Part shown: positions 24,461-34,027 of the stretch, in pieces
Layout: each line of letters starts with the position of its first letter
Position numbering within the stretch: the first letter of the stretch is position 1
From: Kitasatospora herbaricolor
Lineage (GTDB): Bacteria > Actinomycetota > Actinomycetes > Streptomycetales > Streptomycetaceae
Reading direction: 5' to 3'
DNA: 64,000 nucleotides
Assembly: GCF_030813695.1 (NCBI RefSeq)
Contig: NZ_JAUSVA010000003.1
Location: 62,001-126,000, forward strand
Made by a program: the position numbers and the translations under genes
Notes under the pieces: model-generated
The model's database searches: none
What the model saw: the letters and a program-made list of their open reading frames with translations, nothing else
Told to the model about the DNA's origin: nothing

Positions 24461-24902
24461 CGGCGGCCTGGGGCGCGTCTGTCCACGTCCCGGTTGGGGA
24501 AACGGCGCCGGTGGCTCGGGGCCGGCCACGCTGGGCCGACCTGCTTCAGCCGGCTCCGGGGCCCGGCACGAGGTTGGTTCCGGTGAACATGCCATGTACC
24601 TGCGGGGCGGCCCCGGCCGCCGCCCAGCGTGCGCGGGCGTCCGCAGGGTTGCCAGGCGGGGATGCGGCACCGTCCTGCGGACGCCGCCTGGGGGGCTGTG
24701 CACGGCGTCCGTAGGACGGGATGAGTGTGCGCCGCAGGGGCGTACACCGCGTTCAACGACCCCCGGTCCTCATGACGGCGACGTCCGCAGGGGCCTTCAC
24801 CGCTGCCTCCCAGCATTCTGGTATGCGAACCCAGTTCCTGTCTGCGGAGATCATCCTCATTTGAGTACGATATTGACCTACGTTGCGGGAGGAGATGTCC
24901 AC

Positions 24903-25700
24903 GTGGACAACATGTCGACCGAAGAGCAGTCCGGGCGGGGCCCGGTCAAGTCGGCCGAGCGGGTCATGCTGATCCTTGAGGCGCTTGCCGCATCCCCCTG
25001 TCGCCTCACGCTCGGGCAACTGCATGAACGCACCGGCTACCCCCGTTCCAGTCTGCACGCCCTTCTGCGAACGATGGTCTCCTTGGGGTGGCTCGAGTCC
25101 AGCGTCGAGGGGGATACCGTCTTCGGCGTCGGCCCCCACGCGTTGCTGTGCGGCACGGCCTACCTGGACCGCGACCCGGTACTGCGGTTCGCCGTCCGCC
25201 AGCTCGAGCTGCTGCGCACCGATGTCGGCTACACCACGCACTATGCGCGCCTGTACGGCCCCAACGTCATCTATCTGGCCACCCGCGAGGCGACCGACTC
25301 CCACCGGCTCATTTCGAGGGTCGGGCGGCAGCTTCCGGCCCATGCGACGGCTTTGGGCAAGGCGCTCCTGTCCGAGCTCACCCCGAGTGAGGTCGCCCGG
25401 GTACTGCCTGACGGCGATCTCCAACGACTGACCGAGCACACGGTTGGCGGGCTTTCCGACCTGAGCACGGAGCTGGACGCAACCCGCAGGAACGGTTGGG
25501 CGCTGGAACGCGAACAGAGCGCCCTGGGGGTCTGGTGCGTGGCCGCCCCGGTCCCTTACCGCATCCCCGCCAACGACGCCATCAGCTGCGCGATGCCGTT
25601 GACCCACGTGTCGGACCAGGAAATCGCTCGGGTCGGCAACGCCGTGCGGCGCCACTGCGACGAGCTCGCCAAGACACTGCGCCGTGAGGGCATCCGATAG
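24903..25700 (+). CDS. IclR-family regulator of uronate catabolism
   Basis: GTG 24903 has GGGAGGAG eight bases upstream. The 265-residue protein has the IclR winged helix (residues about 15-75: VKSAERVMLILEALAASPCR; ERTGYPRSSLHALLRTM) and the ligand-binding domain ending with AAPVPYRIPANDAISC. IclR proteins bind aromatic or sugar-acid ligands. It precedes the udh gene, and four 33-bp elements shared by udh, the ABC operon, kdgD-gudD and a sugar-binding lipoprotein gene are its likely operators. The ligand could be glucarate, galactarate or a keto-deoxy product. Confidence 0.9.
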   Translation: MDNMSTEEQSGRGPVKSAERVMLILEALAASPCRLTLGQLHERTGYPRSSLHALLRTMVSLGWLESSVEGDTVFGVGPHALLCGTAYLDRDPVLRFAVRQLELLRTDVGYTTHYARLYGPNVIYLATREATDSHRLISRVGRQLPAHATALGKALLSELTPSEVARVLPDGDLQRLTEHTVGGLSDLSTELDATRRNGWALEREQSALGVWCVAAPVPYRIPANDAISCAMPLTHVSDQEIARVGNAVRRHCDELAKTLRREGIR

Positions 25701-25738
25701 CACAAGGCACGGCCGAAGCGCCGGACGGCCGACAGTTG

Positions 25739-25771
25739 TTCACATATGCAGATTTAGTTCATTATTGCGAA
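25739..25771. promoter_or_regulatory. IclR regulon element 1 (upstream of udh)
   Basis: TTCACATATG at one end and TTGCGAA at the other. Read on the minus strand it is TTCGCA-N17-CATATG, the same spacing as in the three other copies. It lies about 70 bp before the udh start. Confidence 0.65.
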
Positions 25772-25840
25772 CTATCCTCACTTCTGTAAAACTCGCCTCA
25801 ATGCACGGCCGGACGAACGGCGAGACGGAGCAACGTGTCC

Positions 25841-26632
25841 ATGCGAGTTCTGATCACGGGTGCCGCGGGCGTCGTCGGCACCCTCATGCGCTCCCGGCTC
25901 GCCCGGCCGGGCCGCACCCTGCGGCTGCTCGACATCGCACCGCTGCCCCCGCCCGGACCGGGCGAGGACATCGAGTTGCGGCAGGCCTCGGTCACCGACC
26001 TCGCGGCCCTGCGGGAAGCCTGCGAGGACATGGACGCCGTGATCCATCTCGGCGGCCTCAGCGGGGAGGCGCCCTGGGAGCGGATCCTGGAGGTCAACAT
26101 CCAGGGCACCTACACGGTCTTCGAGGCGGCCCGCAGGGCCGGAGTTCCCCGCGTGGTCTACGCGAGCAGCAATCACGCCGTGGGGTTCCACCCGCTGGAC
26201 GGCTCGGAGATCTCCGACCACCTCTTTCCGAGGCCGGACACCTTCTACGGCGTGAGCAAGGTCGCCGGCGAGGCGATCGGCAGCCTCTACCACGACCGCT
26301 ACGGGCTCGACGTGGTGTGCATCCGGATCGGGTCGTGCTTCGAAAAGCCCCGCAACAGCAGGCAGTTGGCCACCTGGATTTCGCCGGACGACTGCGCCAG
26401 GCTCCTGGAGGCGTCCCTCACAGCGCCGTCGCCCGGGTTTCGCCTGGTGTGGGGCGTCTCCGCCAACACCCGGAGCCGATTCTCCCTCGCGGAGGCCCGA
26501 TCGCTCGGCTACGAGCCGCTCGACGACGCCGAGGAGCACCGGGCGGCTGTTGAGCACGACCCCGCTCACCCACTCGATGCGAGGTATCTCGGCGGCGAGT
26601 TCTGCTCGCCCGACCTCGACGCGGAAGGCTGA
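25841..26632 (+). CDS. udh: Uronate dehydrogenase (NAD-dependent, SDR fold)
   Basis: ATG 25841 is chosen because GACGGAG lies ten bases upstream; GTG 25835 is too close to it. The 263-residue protein has the Rossmann motif TGAAGVVGTLMR at the N-terminus, Asp in the AVIHLGG segment, the SSN catalytic region (VVYASSNHAVGFHP) and Y-x-x-x-K (YGVSK). Length and motifs match bacterial uronate dehydrogenases, which oxidise D-glucuronate or D-galacturonate to the aldarolactone. The next gene starts 3 bp downstream. The other steps to 2-oxoglutarate are encoded nearby, supporting the assignment over a generic epimerase. Confidence 0.85.
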   Translation: MRVLITGAAGVVGTLMRSRLARPGRTLRLLDIAPLPPPGPGEDIELRQASVTDLAALREACEDMDAVIHLGGLSGEAPWERILEVNIQGTYTVFEAARRAGVPRVVYASSNHAVGFHPLDGSEISDHLFPRPDTFYGVSKVAGEAIGSLYHDRYGLDVVCIRIGSCFEKPRNSRQLATWISPDDCARLLEASLTAPSPGFRLVWGVSANTRSRFSLAEARSLGYEPLDDAEEHRAAVEHDPAHPLDARYLGGEFCSPDLDAEG

Positions 26633-26635
26633 CAC

Positions 26636-28129
26636 GTGAGCACGCACATCCAGGGATTCTCGCCCCGCACCGGTCTCCCGACGGGTGAGCCACACCCCGC
26701 AACCACCCTGCCGGAACTTGACCACGCGGTCGCCGCCGCGGAACGCGCATTCCCTCTTTGGTCCGGACTCGGCAGCAACGAGCGGGCCGACGCTCTCGAC
26801 GCGGCAGCCGACGCCCTCGACGACGAGACCGATGCCCTGGTCGCGGTCGCCGACACCGAGACCGCCCTGGGCCTCCCGCGACTACGCGGCGAGGTCACCC
26901 GCACCAGCGACCAACTGCGGCTCTTCGGCCGCGTACTGCGCCACGGAGGCTTCATCAAGGCGGTCGTCACCCCGGCCGACCCAGCGATCGGACGACCGGA
27001 CCTGCGACGCATGATGCAACCGGTCGGTCCGGTGGCCGTCTTCAGCGCGAGCAACTTCCCCTTCGCCTTCTCCGTCGCGGGAGGCGACACCGCCTCCGCC
27101 CTCGCGGCCGGATGCCCGGTCGTGGTCAAGGCGCACGAAGGCCACCCGAACACCTCGGCCGCCGTCGCCCGGGTGCTGACCAACGCTCTCCTCGCAGCCG
27201 GCGCCCCGGAAGGCACACTGTCCCTGGTCCAGGGCTTCGAGACCGGAGCTGCGGTGGTCCGCCACCCGGGCATCCGCGCAGTCGGATTCACCGGTTCGCT
27301 CGCCGGCGGACGGGCACTGTTCGACCTGGCCGCCGGACGCGAGGACCCGATCCCCTTCTACGGAGAACTCGGCAGCCTCAACCCGGTCGTCGTCCTGCCC
27401 GAAGCTGCCCGCGAACGGGCCGACGCCATCGCCGCCGGCTACGCCGCCTCGCTCACCCAGGGCAGCGGCCAGTTCTGCACCAACCCCGGCCTGCTGTTCG
27501 TGCCCGAGGACGAGGCGCTGCTGGCCGCCCTCGCCGCTGCGGTCGGACAGACCCGGGGCGGCCCGGTGCTCACGGTGCGGATCCACCGCTCCTACCTCGC
27601 CCGAACCCATGAGTTGGACTCGATGGAGGAGCTCACACCGCTCGCGGCGGGAACCGCCTCCGACGGCGCGTGGTCCGTGCCCCCCAGGGTCTGGCAGCTA
27701 CCCCTGAAGTCCTTCGCCGCCCAGGCCGGAACCCTCGACGAGGAGTGTTTCGGACCGGCCGGGCTGATCGTCACCTACCCTGCCACCGAAGCCCTGTGCG
27801 AGACCCTGGCCAGGCTGCCGGGGAGTCTCACCGGTTCGGTCCACGCCGCAAACGGTGACCGCGACGCCGCGGCCCGGGTCGCCGCGGCCCTCCGGCGCAA
27901 GGCGGGACGCCTCGTCCACAACGGCTGGCCGACAGGCGTCGCCGTGTGCTGGGCCATGCACCACGGCGGCCCCTGGCCAGCCGCCACCTCCGCCCTGCAC
28001 ACCTCGGTCGGTGCGCAGGCCATCGACCGCTGGCTCGTACCGATCGCCTTTCAGGACTGGCCGGACGATCTCCTGCCGCCCGAGTTGCAGGAGGCCAATC
28101 CCCTCGGCGTCCCCCGCCTGACCGAATGA
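26636..28129 (+). CDS. 2-Oxoglutarate semialdehyde (2,5-dioxovalerate) dehydrogenase
   Basis: GTG 26636 follows the udh stop by 3 bp. The 497-residue aldehyde dehydrogenase has the Asn of SASNFPFAFSVAGGD, the Lys of VVVKAHEGHP, the general base Glu in YGELGSLNPVVV and the nucleophile Cys in GSGQFCTNPG. The FPFAFS and AHEGHP features match the 2,5-dioxovalerate class, which oxidises 2-oxoglutarate semialdehyde to 2-oxoglutarate with NAD(P)+. This is the last step of the oxidative uronate route, whose middle steps are encoded at 39.6-41.8 kb. It forms an operon with udh. Confidence 0.88.
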   Translation: MSTHIQGFSPRTGLPTGEPHPATTLPELDHAVAAAERAFPLWSGLGSNERADALDAAADALDDETDALVAVADTETALGLPRLRGEVTRTSDQLRLFGRVLRHGGFIKAVVTPADPAIGRPDLRRMMQPVGPVAVFSASNFPFAFSVAGGDTASALAAGCPVVVKAHEGHPNTSAAVARVLTNALLAAGAPEGTLSLVQGFETGAAVVRHPGIRAVGFTGSLAGGRALFDLAAGREDPIPFYGELGSLNPVVVLPEAARERADAIAAGYAASLTQGSGQFCTNPGLLFVPEDEALLAALAAAVGQTRGGPVLTVRIHRSYLARTHELDSMEELTPLAAGTASDGAWSVPPRVWQLPLKSFAAQAGTLDEECFGPAGLIVTYPATEALCETLARLPGSLTGSVHAANGDRDAAARVAAALRRKAGRLVHNGWPTGVAVCWAMHHGGPWPAATSALHTSVGAQAIDRWLVPIAFQDWPDDLLPPELQEANPLGVPRLTE

Positions 28130-28530
28130 ACGCCACGACGGCGGCTCCCCAAGAGCGGACTGCACGACGGCACCGCCGGGGTCTGGTCCGTAGCCCGGTG
28201 CGGCTCGCGAGCAGCGGGCGCGGTCCCTGACCCGACAGCCCGGCTCCGCACCCCTGGGGGGCGGTCGCAGGAAAACGGCTCACGGCATGCTGCAAGCGTC
28301 CCTCGCGTGTTCACGGATCCGCGGCCGGGGCCATCCTGGAGACAGGCCCGGTCCCGAGATCCCCAGGAGCCTGCTGTGGCCATCAGCGAACCTCGCGTCC
28401 CCATCAGAATCAACCGGGTCGCGTTCCGCGATCCGCTGCCGCCGGTCACGGCGGTTGTGCGGCATGCGGTGAGGGGGGATCCGCATGATCGGCCCGGAAC
28501 AGACCCCCGCCACCGGTGTGTCGGGCCCCG
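28130..28530. other. Intergenic region
   Basis: 400 bp without a recognisable gene. CCGCCGGTCACGGCGG (near 28440) could form a small hairpin. No copy of the 33-bp regulon element is present. Confidence 0.4.
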
Positions 28531-29712
28531 ATGACGACATCCGTGTCGGCCGCCGGGGCGACCACGGGTTACGTCTACCCGTGGGACCTCGTCGGCGACC
28601 CCGCCGCCGTCGACCGCATCCTGGCCACCGGTGTGGACACCGTCGCGCTCGCTGCCGCCTACCACGCCACCCGCGCTCCCACCCCGCTCCACCCCCGGCA
28701 CCGAGTCGTCAACGCCACCCACGCCGCCTGTTATGTCCCCGTACGCCCCGCTGTCTGGCACGGACGACGCCTCACCCCGCTCGCCCCCGCCTGGATCACC
28801 GGCCCCGATCCCTTCGGCGCCGCCAGCACCGCCCTCACCGGAGCCGGCCTACCCGTCCACGCCTGGACCGTCCTCACCCACAACACCGCCCTCGGCACCG
28901 CCAACCCCGACCTCACCGTTCACAACGCCTACGGTGACACCTACCCCTACGCGCTCTGCCCCGCCGCCGAGGAAGTCGCCGACTACGCGGAGACCCTCCT
29001 CACCGAAATCATCCGGCTCGGACAACCCACCGGCATCGTCCTCGAAGCCTGCGGACCGCTCGGTATCGACCACACCGGACACCACGACAAAACCGAACAC
29101 GCCCGCTGGACCCCCGCCCAACGACAACTCCTCTCCCTCTGCTTCTGCACCGCCTGCCGACACCGTTACCACCGGGCCGGCATCGACAGCGACCGGCTCG
29201 CCACCGAAGTGAGGGCCACCTGCACCACAGCACCGCGGACCGTCGAAGAAGCACTCGGCACCAGTACTGCGGACGCCCTGCGAACCGTACGGACCTCGCT
29301 GACCGCCGCCTTCCGCCGCCGGATGGTGACGGCCGCCAGGGACGCCCGGCCCGGCGTCCACGTCGCGCTCCACGCCGACGCCGAACCGTGGGCCACCGGC
29401 CCGTTCGCCACGGTGGCCGACGACCCCGGGCACGGCGCCGACACCCTGGTCGCAGGCGGCTGGGAGGACCCCGAGCACTCGCAGGGGGCGCTCGGCGCGC
29501 TCGCACCACCGGCCGGTGGACGCGCCCGGCTTGCCGCCTTCCTGCAGCCCCGCACTCTCGGCGGGATCAGCCCCGAGCAACTGGTCGACCTGCTCGTCGA
29601 GTCCGGCGCGAGCCAACTGCACCTCTACCATCTCGGGCTCGTCCCGCAGGCCGGACTGGACCTGTTCAGCCGCCTCACCGGAGCCGCCCGGGGCCGCCGG
29701 AGCGCCCCTTGA
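28531..29712 (+). CDS. TIM-barrel glycoside-hydrolase-like protein, paralogue A
   Basis: The 393-residue protein from ATG 28531 (GTG 28516 is an alternative; neither has a strong ribosome site) starts with GYVYPWDLVGD and contains VLTHNTALG, VHNAYGDTYPYALCP, VLEACGPLGIDHTGHHDK and SLCFCTACRHRY. Alternating strand-helix patterns and acidic residues at strand ends suggest a TIM-barrel hydrolase. The Glu of LEACG and the His/Asp cluster are candidate catalytic residues, and the Cys group could hold a metal. It has no signal peptide, so it would act on an imported substrate. A clear paralogue lies at 38407-39627 in the gudD-kdgD operon. The family is known to me only as hypothetical. Confidence 0.8.
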   Translation: MTTSVSAAGATTGYVYPWDLVGDPAAVDRILATGVDTVALAAAYHATRAPTPLHPRHRVVNATHAACYVPVRPAVWHGRRLTPLAPAWITGPDPFGAASTALTGAGLPVHAWTVLTHNTALGTANPDLTVHNAYGDTYPYALCPAAEEVADYAETLLTEIIRLGQPTGIVLEACGPLGIDHTGHHDKTEHARWTPAQRQLLSLCFCTACRHRYHRAGIDSDRLATEVRATCTTAPRTVEEALGTSTADALRTVRTSLTAAFRRRMVTAARDARPGVHVALHADAEPWATGPFATVADDPGHGADTLVAGGWEDPEHSQGALGALAPPAGGRARLAAFLQPRTLGGISPEQLVDLLVESGASQLHLYHLGLVPQAGLDLFSRLTGAARGRRSAP

Positions 29713-29877
29713 CGTCCCCGGCGGGCCCGCCGGGGACGGGCAAACGCCATACCGGACCACCGCACCGGCACGGCCCCGGGGCTGCCCGCACCGACCGGCG
29801 ATCCTCGGGTGCGGCCACGTGGCGCCCGCCCGAACAGGGCGGGACCATGGGGTGGGGATTGGATGGTGATGTGACTC

Positions 29878-32343
29878 ATGTCGTCCGCGGACCGGCCTGG
29901 CGCCGGACACCCCTCCGGGAGCGTCACGCCGAGCGGAACGGACGGTCCCGTCAAGCTGACGCGTGCCGCCGCGACGGCCGTGATCGACACGGCGGGCGTT
30001 GTGGTCGGTTGGACCGCCGCTGCGGAGGACCTGCTCGGCTATCCGGCATCCGCTGTCGTCCGCCGGTCGGCCGCCCCGCTGCTGGCGTCGCCGGAGGACG
30101 TCACGAAGGTGGCCGCCGCCGCGCACCGGTGCCGTGCGGACGGGCGCTGGAGCGGCTTTGTCGCGGTCCGCCACCGTGACGGCCATCGGATCGATGTCGG
30201 CCTGCAGGCATCTTCCTTCGACCTGGACGGACGTGCCTGCATCATTCTGTCCGCAGTGGATCTGGCCCGGACACCGTCCGGCGCGGTGACCGCGCCGGTG
30301 CTCGAAGGGTTCCTGACGCGGGCACCGATAGGGATGGCGGTACTCAGCCCCGATCTGCGCTACCTCTGGATGAACGAGACCCTCGTACGCTACGGCGGGG
30401 TCCCGCGCGAGCAGCGCCTCGGGCGCCGTATGGGGGCTTCGCTGCCCGGCCTGGACACCGAGGCCATCGAGGCCCGGATGCGCACCGTGCTGGACACCGG
30501 CGAACCGGTGATCGACTGGGAGTACCAGGGCTGGACCCTGGCGGATCCCAGGCGACAGCGCTCGTTCTCGACCTCCTTCTACCAGCTCGTCGACGCGGAC
30601 GGCAGCGTGATCGGCGTCTGCTACATGGGCACGGACGTGACCGACCGCTGGCGGGCCCGCGAGCGGCTGGGTCTGCTCAACGAAGCCGGCGCCCGGATCG
30701 GCACCACGCTGGACATCATGCGTACGGCTCAGGAACTGGCCGATGTCGCCGTGCCGCGACTCGCCGACCTGGTACTCGTCGACCTGCTGGAGGGGGTGCT
30801 CCAGGGCGAGGAGCCGGCCTCGGGCCCGATCACGGGCAGGCCGATGATGCGGCGCGCGGGGCAGCGGTCGGTCCGCGAGGGCTGCCCCGAGTCGGTGGCC
30901 GAGGTCGGCACGCAGGTCATGGGGCTGATCCCGTCGGGCGAAGGACGCTACCTGATCGAGGGCGAGCCGATTCTGACGCCCGTCCTCGATCCGTCCGACC
31001 GGGTGTGGATGGTCGAGCATCCCGCCAGGGCCGCCAAAATCCGCGAATTCGGACTCCACTCCCTGATGGTCGTACCGATGCGGGCGCGCGGGGTGGTCCT
31101 CGGGCTGGCCACTTTCGTCCGGTCACGCAACCAGGCCTCCTTCGAACCGGACGACCTGTTGCTGGCCGAGGAACTCGTCGCCCGGGCCGCCGTGTGCGTG
31201 GACAACGCACGCCGCTACACACGTGAGCACGTCGCGTCCCTCGCACTGCAGCGCAGCCTGCTCCCGCACGGCGTCACGGGCGGCACGGCCCTGCAGGTGG
31301 CGTCGCGCTATCTGCCGGCGGACGTGCGGTCCGGCGTGGGCGGGGACTGGTTCGACGTGATCCCACTGTCCGGTGCCCGCGTCGCACTGGTGGTCGGCGA
31401 CGTGGTCGGGCACGGCATCAATGCCGCGGCGACCATGGGCCGGCTACGCACGGCAGTACAGACGCTCGCCGACATGGACCTGCCTCCGGACGAGCTACTG
31501 GCGCACCTGGACGACCTGGTGATCCGCCTGGCGGAGGAGGATTCCGGCGACGAGGCCGTCGCCACTGCCGTCACGGGCGCCACCTGCCTGTACGCCGTCT
31601 ACGACCCGGTCACGGCCCGGTGCACCATGGCCAGGGCCGGGCATCCGCCGCCCGTGGTGGTGGCCCTGGACGGCGCCGTCACCTTCCTCGACCTGCCGGC
31701 CGGGCCGCCGCTCGGTCTGGGGGGACTGCCCTTCGAATCCGCCGAGGTCGAACTCCCCGAAGGCAGCCTGATAGCCATCTACACCGACGGGCTCATCGGC
31801 CAGGACATCGACGAGGGGATGTCCCGCTTGGGCGCCGCCCTGGCCCGACCGGGCCTTACGCTCGACGAACTGGGAGCAGCGGCGGTGGCGGGACTGTCGC
31901 CGTCGGACGACATCGCCCTGCTGCTGGCCCGCACCCGTGTCCTGCGTGCTCGTCAGGTCGTGTCCTGGAACCTGCCGTCCGACCCGGCGGGTGTCGCCAA
32001 CGCTCGCCGGCTGGCCACCCACCAGCTTGCGGAGTGGGGTCTGGAGGACCTCACGATGGTTACGGAGCTGGTCGTCAGCGAATTGGTCACCAATGCCATC
32101 CGTTACGGCGATCGTCCGATCCGCCTGCGGCTGATTCGGCATTCGACGCTGATCTGCGAGGTCTTCGACGCCAGCAGCACCTCCCCTCGGCTGCGGCACG
32201 CCCGCACCACCGACGAGGGCGGTCGCGGCCTGCTGCTCGTCGCCCAGTTGTCGCACCGCTGGGGTACGCGCTACACGGCCGACGGGAAGGTCATCTGGAC
32301 GGAACAGGAGATTCCGGGGCCTGCGGAGCCGCTTTCGGCCTGA
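29878..32343 (+). CDS. PAS-PAS-GAF-SpoIIE phosphatase with anti-sigma-type kinase domain
   Basis: From ATG 29878, 821 residues. Order: PAS-like domain (about 20-130, VVVGWTAAAEDLLGYPASAV), a second PAS (140-260, GMAVLSPDLRYLWMNETLV), GAF (275-440), a PP2C/SpoIIE phosphatase (475-690; GVGGDWFDVIPL, VVGDVVGHG, ARAGHPPPVV, IYTDGLI, SDDIALL with the metal-binding Asp residues), and a HATPase_c domain (695-815; VVSELVTNAIRYG, DEGGRGL). Such proteins switch anti-sigma-factor antagonists by phosphorylation and dephosphorylation in response to sensed signals. It has no membrane segment. It interrupts the uronate genes and has no obvious link to them. Confidence 0.9.
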   Translation: MSSADRPGAGHPSGSVTPSGTDGPVKLTRAAATAVIDTAGVVVGWTAAAEDLLGYPASAVVRRSAAPLLASPEDVTKVAAAAHRCRADGRWSGFVAVRHRDGHRIDVGLQASSFDLDGRACIILSAVDLARTPSGAVTAPVLEGFLTRAPIGMAVLSPDLRYLWMNETLVRYGGVPREQRLGRRMGASLPGLDTEAIEARMRTVLDTGEPVIDWEYQGWTLADPRRQRSFSTSFYQLVDADGSVIGVCYMGTDVTDRWRARERLGLLNEAGARIGTTLDIMRTAQELADVAVPRLADLVLVDLLEGVLQGEEPASGPITGRPMMRRAGQRSVREGCPESVAEVGTQVMGLIPSGEGRYLIEGEPILTPVLDPSDRVWMVEHPARAAKIREFGLHSLMVVPMRARGVVLGLATFVRSRNQASFEPDDLLLAEELVARAAVCVDNARRYTREHVASLALQRSLLPHGVTGGTALQVASRYLPADVRSGVGGDWFDVIPLSGARVALVVGDVVGHGINAAATMGRLRTAVQTLADMDLPPDELLAHLDDLVIRLAEEDSGDEAVATAVTGATCLYAVYDPVTARCTMARAGHPPPVVVALDGAVTFLDLPAGPPLGLGGLPFESAEVELPEGSLIAIYTDGLIGQDIDEGMSRLGAALARPGLTLDELGAAAVAGLSPSDDIALLLARTRVLRARQVVSWNLPSDPAGVANARRLATHQLAEWGLEDLTMVTELVVSELVTNAIRYGDRPIRLRLIRHSTLICEVFDASSTSPRLRHARTTDEGGRGLLLVAQLSHRWGTRYTADGKVIWTEQEIPGPAEPLSA

Positions 32344-32441
32344 GAGAACCTGGGGAAAGGGGAGGGCGAAGCCAAGTCCCTTGCCCTTCGCGGCCCGTCG
32401 CCGGGCTTTCGCCGTTCGGCGCCCCGGATCAGCGTCTTTGC

Positions 32442-32470
32442 TTGACCTCTGCCGATGCGCACTTTACAGT
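32442..32470 (+). promoter_or_regulatory. Promoter of the ABC importer operon
   Basis: TTGACC (32442) and TACAGT (32465) are separated by exactly 17 bp, a good vegetative-sigma promoter. The regulon element at 32482 lies just downstream, where a bound repressor would block initiation. The leader to 32778 would be about 300 nt; no riboswitch was recognised in it. Confidence 0.55.
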
Positions 32471-32481
32471 TCCCAGCACAG

Positions 32482-32514
32482 TTCGCAGATGTGCAGTGAA
32501 TATGCATATGTGAA
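32482..32514. promoter_or_regulatory. IclR regulon element 2 (ABC operon)
   Basis: TTCGCA-N17-CATATG followed by TGAA. It lies 12 bp downstream of the -10 hexamer at 32465, a position suited to repression. Aligns base for base in spacing with elements 1, 3 and 4. Confidence 0.65.
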
Positions 32515-32777
32515 TTAGCGGCCTGCTCGGTCGCCTCCCCGCCCCGGACCATCCCCATCCGCGGCAGGCCGGCCAGGGTACCCGAGCCGCCACTGAGAAC
32601 GACGGGGCATGCATCGCACCCCGACCAACAGATGCGAACCCGGTACGCGGGTCCCATACCCAGCCGCACGCCACCGGCCATGGCTCCTGCTCTCGCACAC
32701 AACGCCGACCCGACGCCTGCTTCCGGCACCCAGGTCCCACCCGGCGCGAAGGCCCCCACCGAAAGGCTCCCCCAGCC

Positions 32778-34022
32778 ATGCCTGACAACGCAGTCACCAG
32801 TGTCTCCAGAGCCTCCACCCGACGTCGCCTGCTCTGCGCCGTCGCCGTCTCCGGCACGGCCGCCCTCCTACTGACCGCATGCGGCGCGCCCGGGAGCAAC
32901 GCCCCCGCCAAGGTCGCCGCCGACACCCTGGCGGCCAAACCGTCCAAGCCGGTCACCCTGAACGTTCTCGACGTCGCCGGCAACCTCAAGCTCACACAGC
33001 CGATCATCGACGCCTTCAAGGCCAAGTACCCGGAGTACGTCTCCAACATCACCACCACCACCGGCACGGCACCCGAGGTCGCCCCCAAGGTGAAGGCCCA
33101 GCAGCAGGCCGGCAACGTCCAGATCCAGCTGGTGCTGACCGGCACGGACGGCCTGTCCGCCGGAATCGAGAACGATCTCTGGTACGACCTCAAGCCGTAC
33201 TACCACTCCTTCTTCCCGGGTCTGATGTCCAACTACCAGGCCCCGGCGGCCTCGATGGCCGCCCTCGCCCAGGACAAGGGCATCGAACTGGTCTGGTACC
33301 CCTCCGGGCCGCTGCTGGAGTACGACCCCGTCAAGGTCACCAACGTCCCCACCACCCCCGGCGCCCTGCTGGAGTGGGCCAAGGCCCACCCCGGCAAGTT
33401 CCAGTACCCCCAGCCTCGCAACTCCGGGCCCGGCCGGACCTTCCTGATGGGCCTGCCCTACCTCCTGGGCGACTCCGACCCGGCGGACCCGGTCAACGGC
33501 TGGTCCAAGACCTGGGCGTACCTGGCCGAGCTGAACAAGTACGTCGACGGCTACCCCAGCAAGACGTCCGCGATCATGACCAATCTGGCCCAGGGGACCG
33601 CGAACCTGATCCCAACCACGACCGGCTGGTACATCAACCCGCGCGCGATGGGCACCGTCCCCCAGTCCATGAAGGTCGCCAAGTTCGACAACTTCACCTG
33701 GGTCAGCGACGCACAGTTCGGCGTCATCCCCAAGGGCGTCTCGGACGACCAACTCATCGCCACCATGAAGCTCCTGGAGTTCATCCTCACTCCGGAGCAG
33801 CAGGCCGTGACCTACGACCAGGGGTACTTCTACCCTGGGCCGGCGGTCAAGGACGTGCCGCTGAGCAAGGCCCCGGACTCCTCCCGGCAGGCCATCCAGA
33901 AGTTCGGCGAGCCCGCCCTCGACGACTGGATCGCCAACAACCCGATCAAGAACTCCCTGCCCGCCACCGCCCAGGTCACCGCCTTCGACCTGTGGGACAA
34001 GAAGATCGGCTCGACCAAGTGA
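32778..34022 (+). CDS. ABC transporter substrate-binding lipoprotein (putrescine/iron-type fold)
   Basis: ATG 32778 follows GAAAGG. The 414-residue protein has a twin-Arg-like basic start (STRRRLLCAVAV) and lipobox LLTAC, so it is anchored outside the membrane. The mature part has a type 2 periplasmic-binding fold (VTLNVLDVAGNLKLTQPIID; GIELVWYPSGPLLEYD; IPTTTGWYINPRAMG). It belongs to the extracellular solute-binding family that pairs with PotA-like ATPases. The gene order SBP-ATPase-permease-permease is complete. Uptake of uronate, aldarate or an oligo-uronide is inferred from the shared operator and the catabolic genes nearby. Confidence 0.88.
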   Translation: MPDNAVTSVSRASTRRRLLCAVAVSGTAALLLTACGAPGSNAPAKVAADTLAAKPSKPVTLNVLDVAGNLKLTQPIIDAFKAKYPEYVSNITTTTGTAPEVAPKVKAQQQAGNVQIQLVLTGTDGLSAGIENDLWYDLKPYYHSFFPGLMSNYQAPAASMAALAQDKGIELVWYPSGPLLEYDPVKVTNVPTTPGALLEWAKAHPGKFQYPQPRNSGPGRTFLMGLPYLLGDSDPADPVNGWSKTWAYLAELNKYVDGYPSKTSAIMTNLAQGTANLIPTTTGWYINPRAMGTVPQSMKVAKFDNFTWVSDAQFGVIPKGVSDDQLIATMKLLEFILTPEQQAVTYDQGYFYPGPAVKDVPLSKAPDSSRQAIQKFGEPALDDWIANNPIKNSLPATAQVTAFDLWDKKIGSTK

Positions 34023-34027
34023 ACTCG

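Noticed and set aside
24838..24880. Copy of the regulon element before the iclR gene
   Set aside because: Only a TTGCG match is present; the CATATG half and spacing do not fit, so autoregulation through this motif is not supported.
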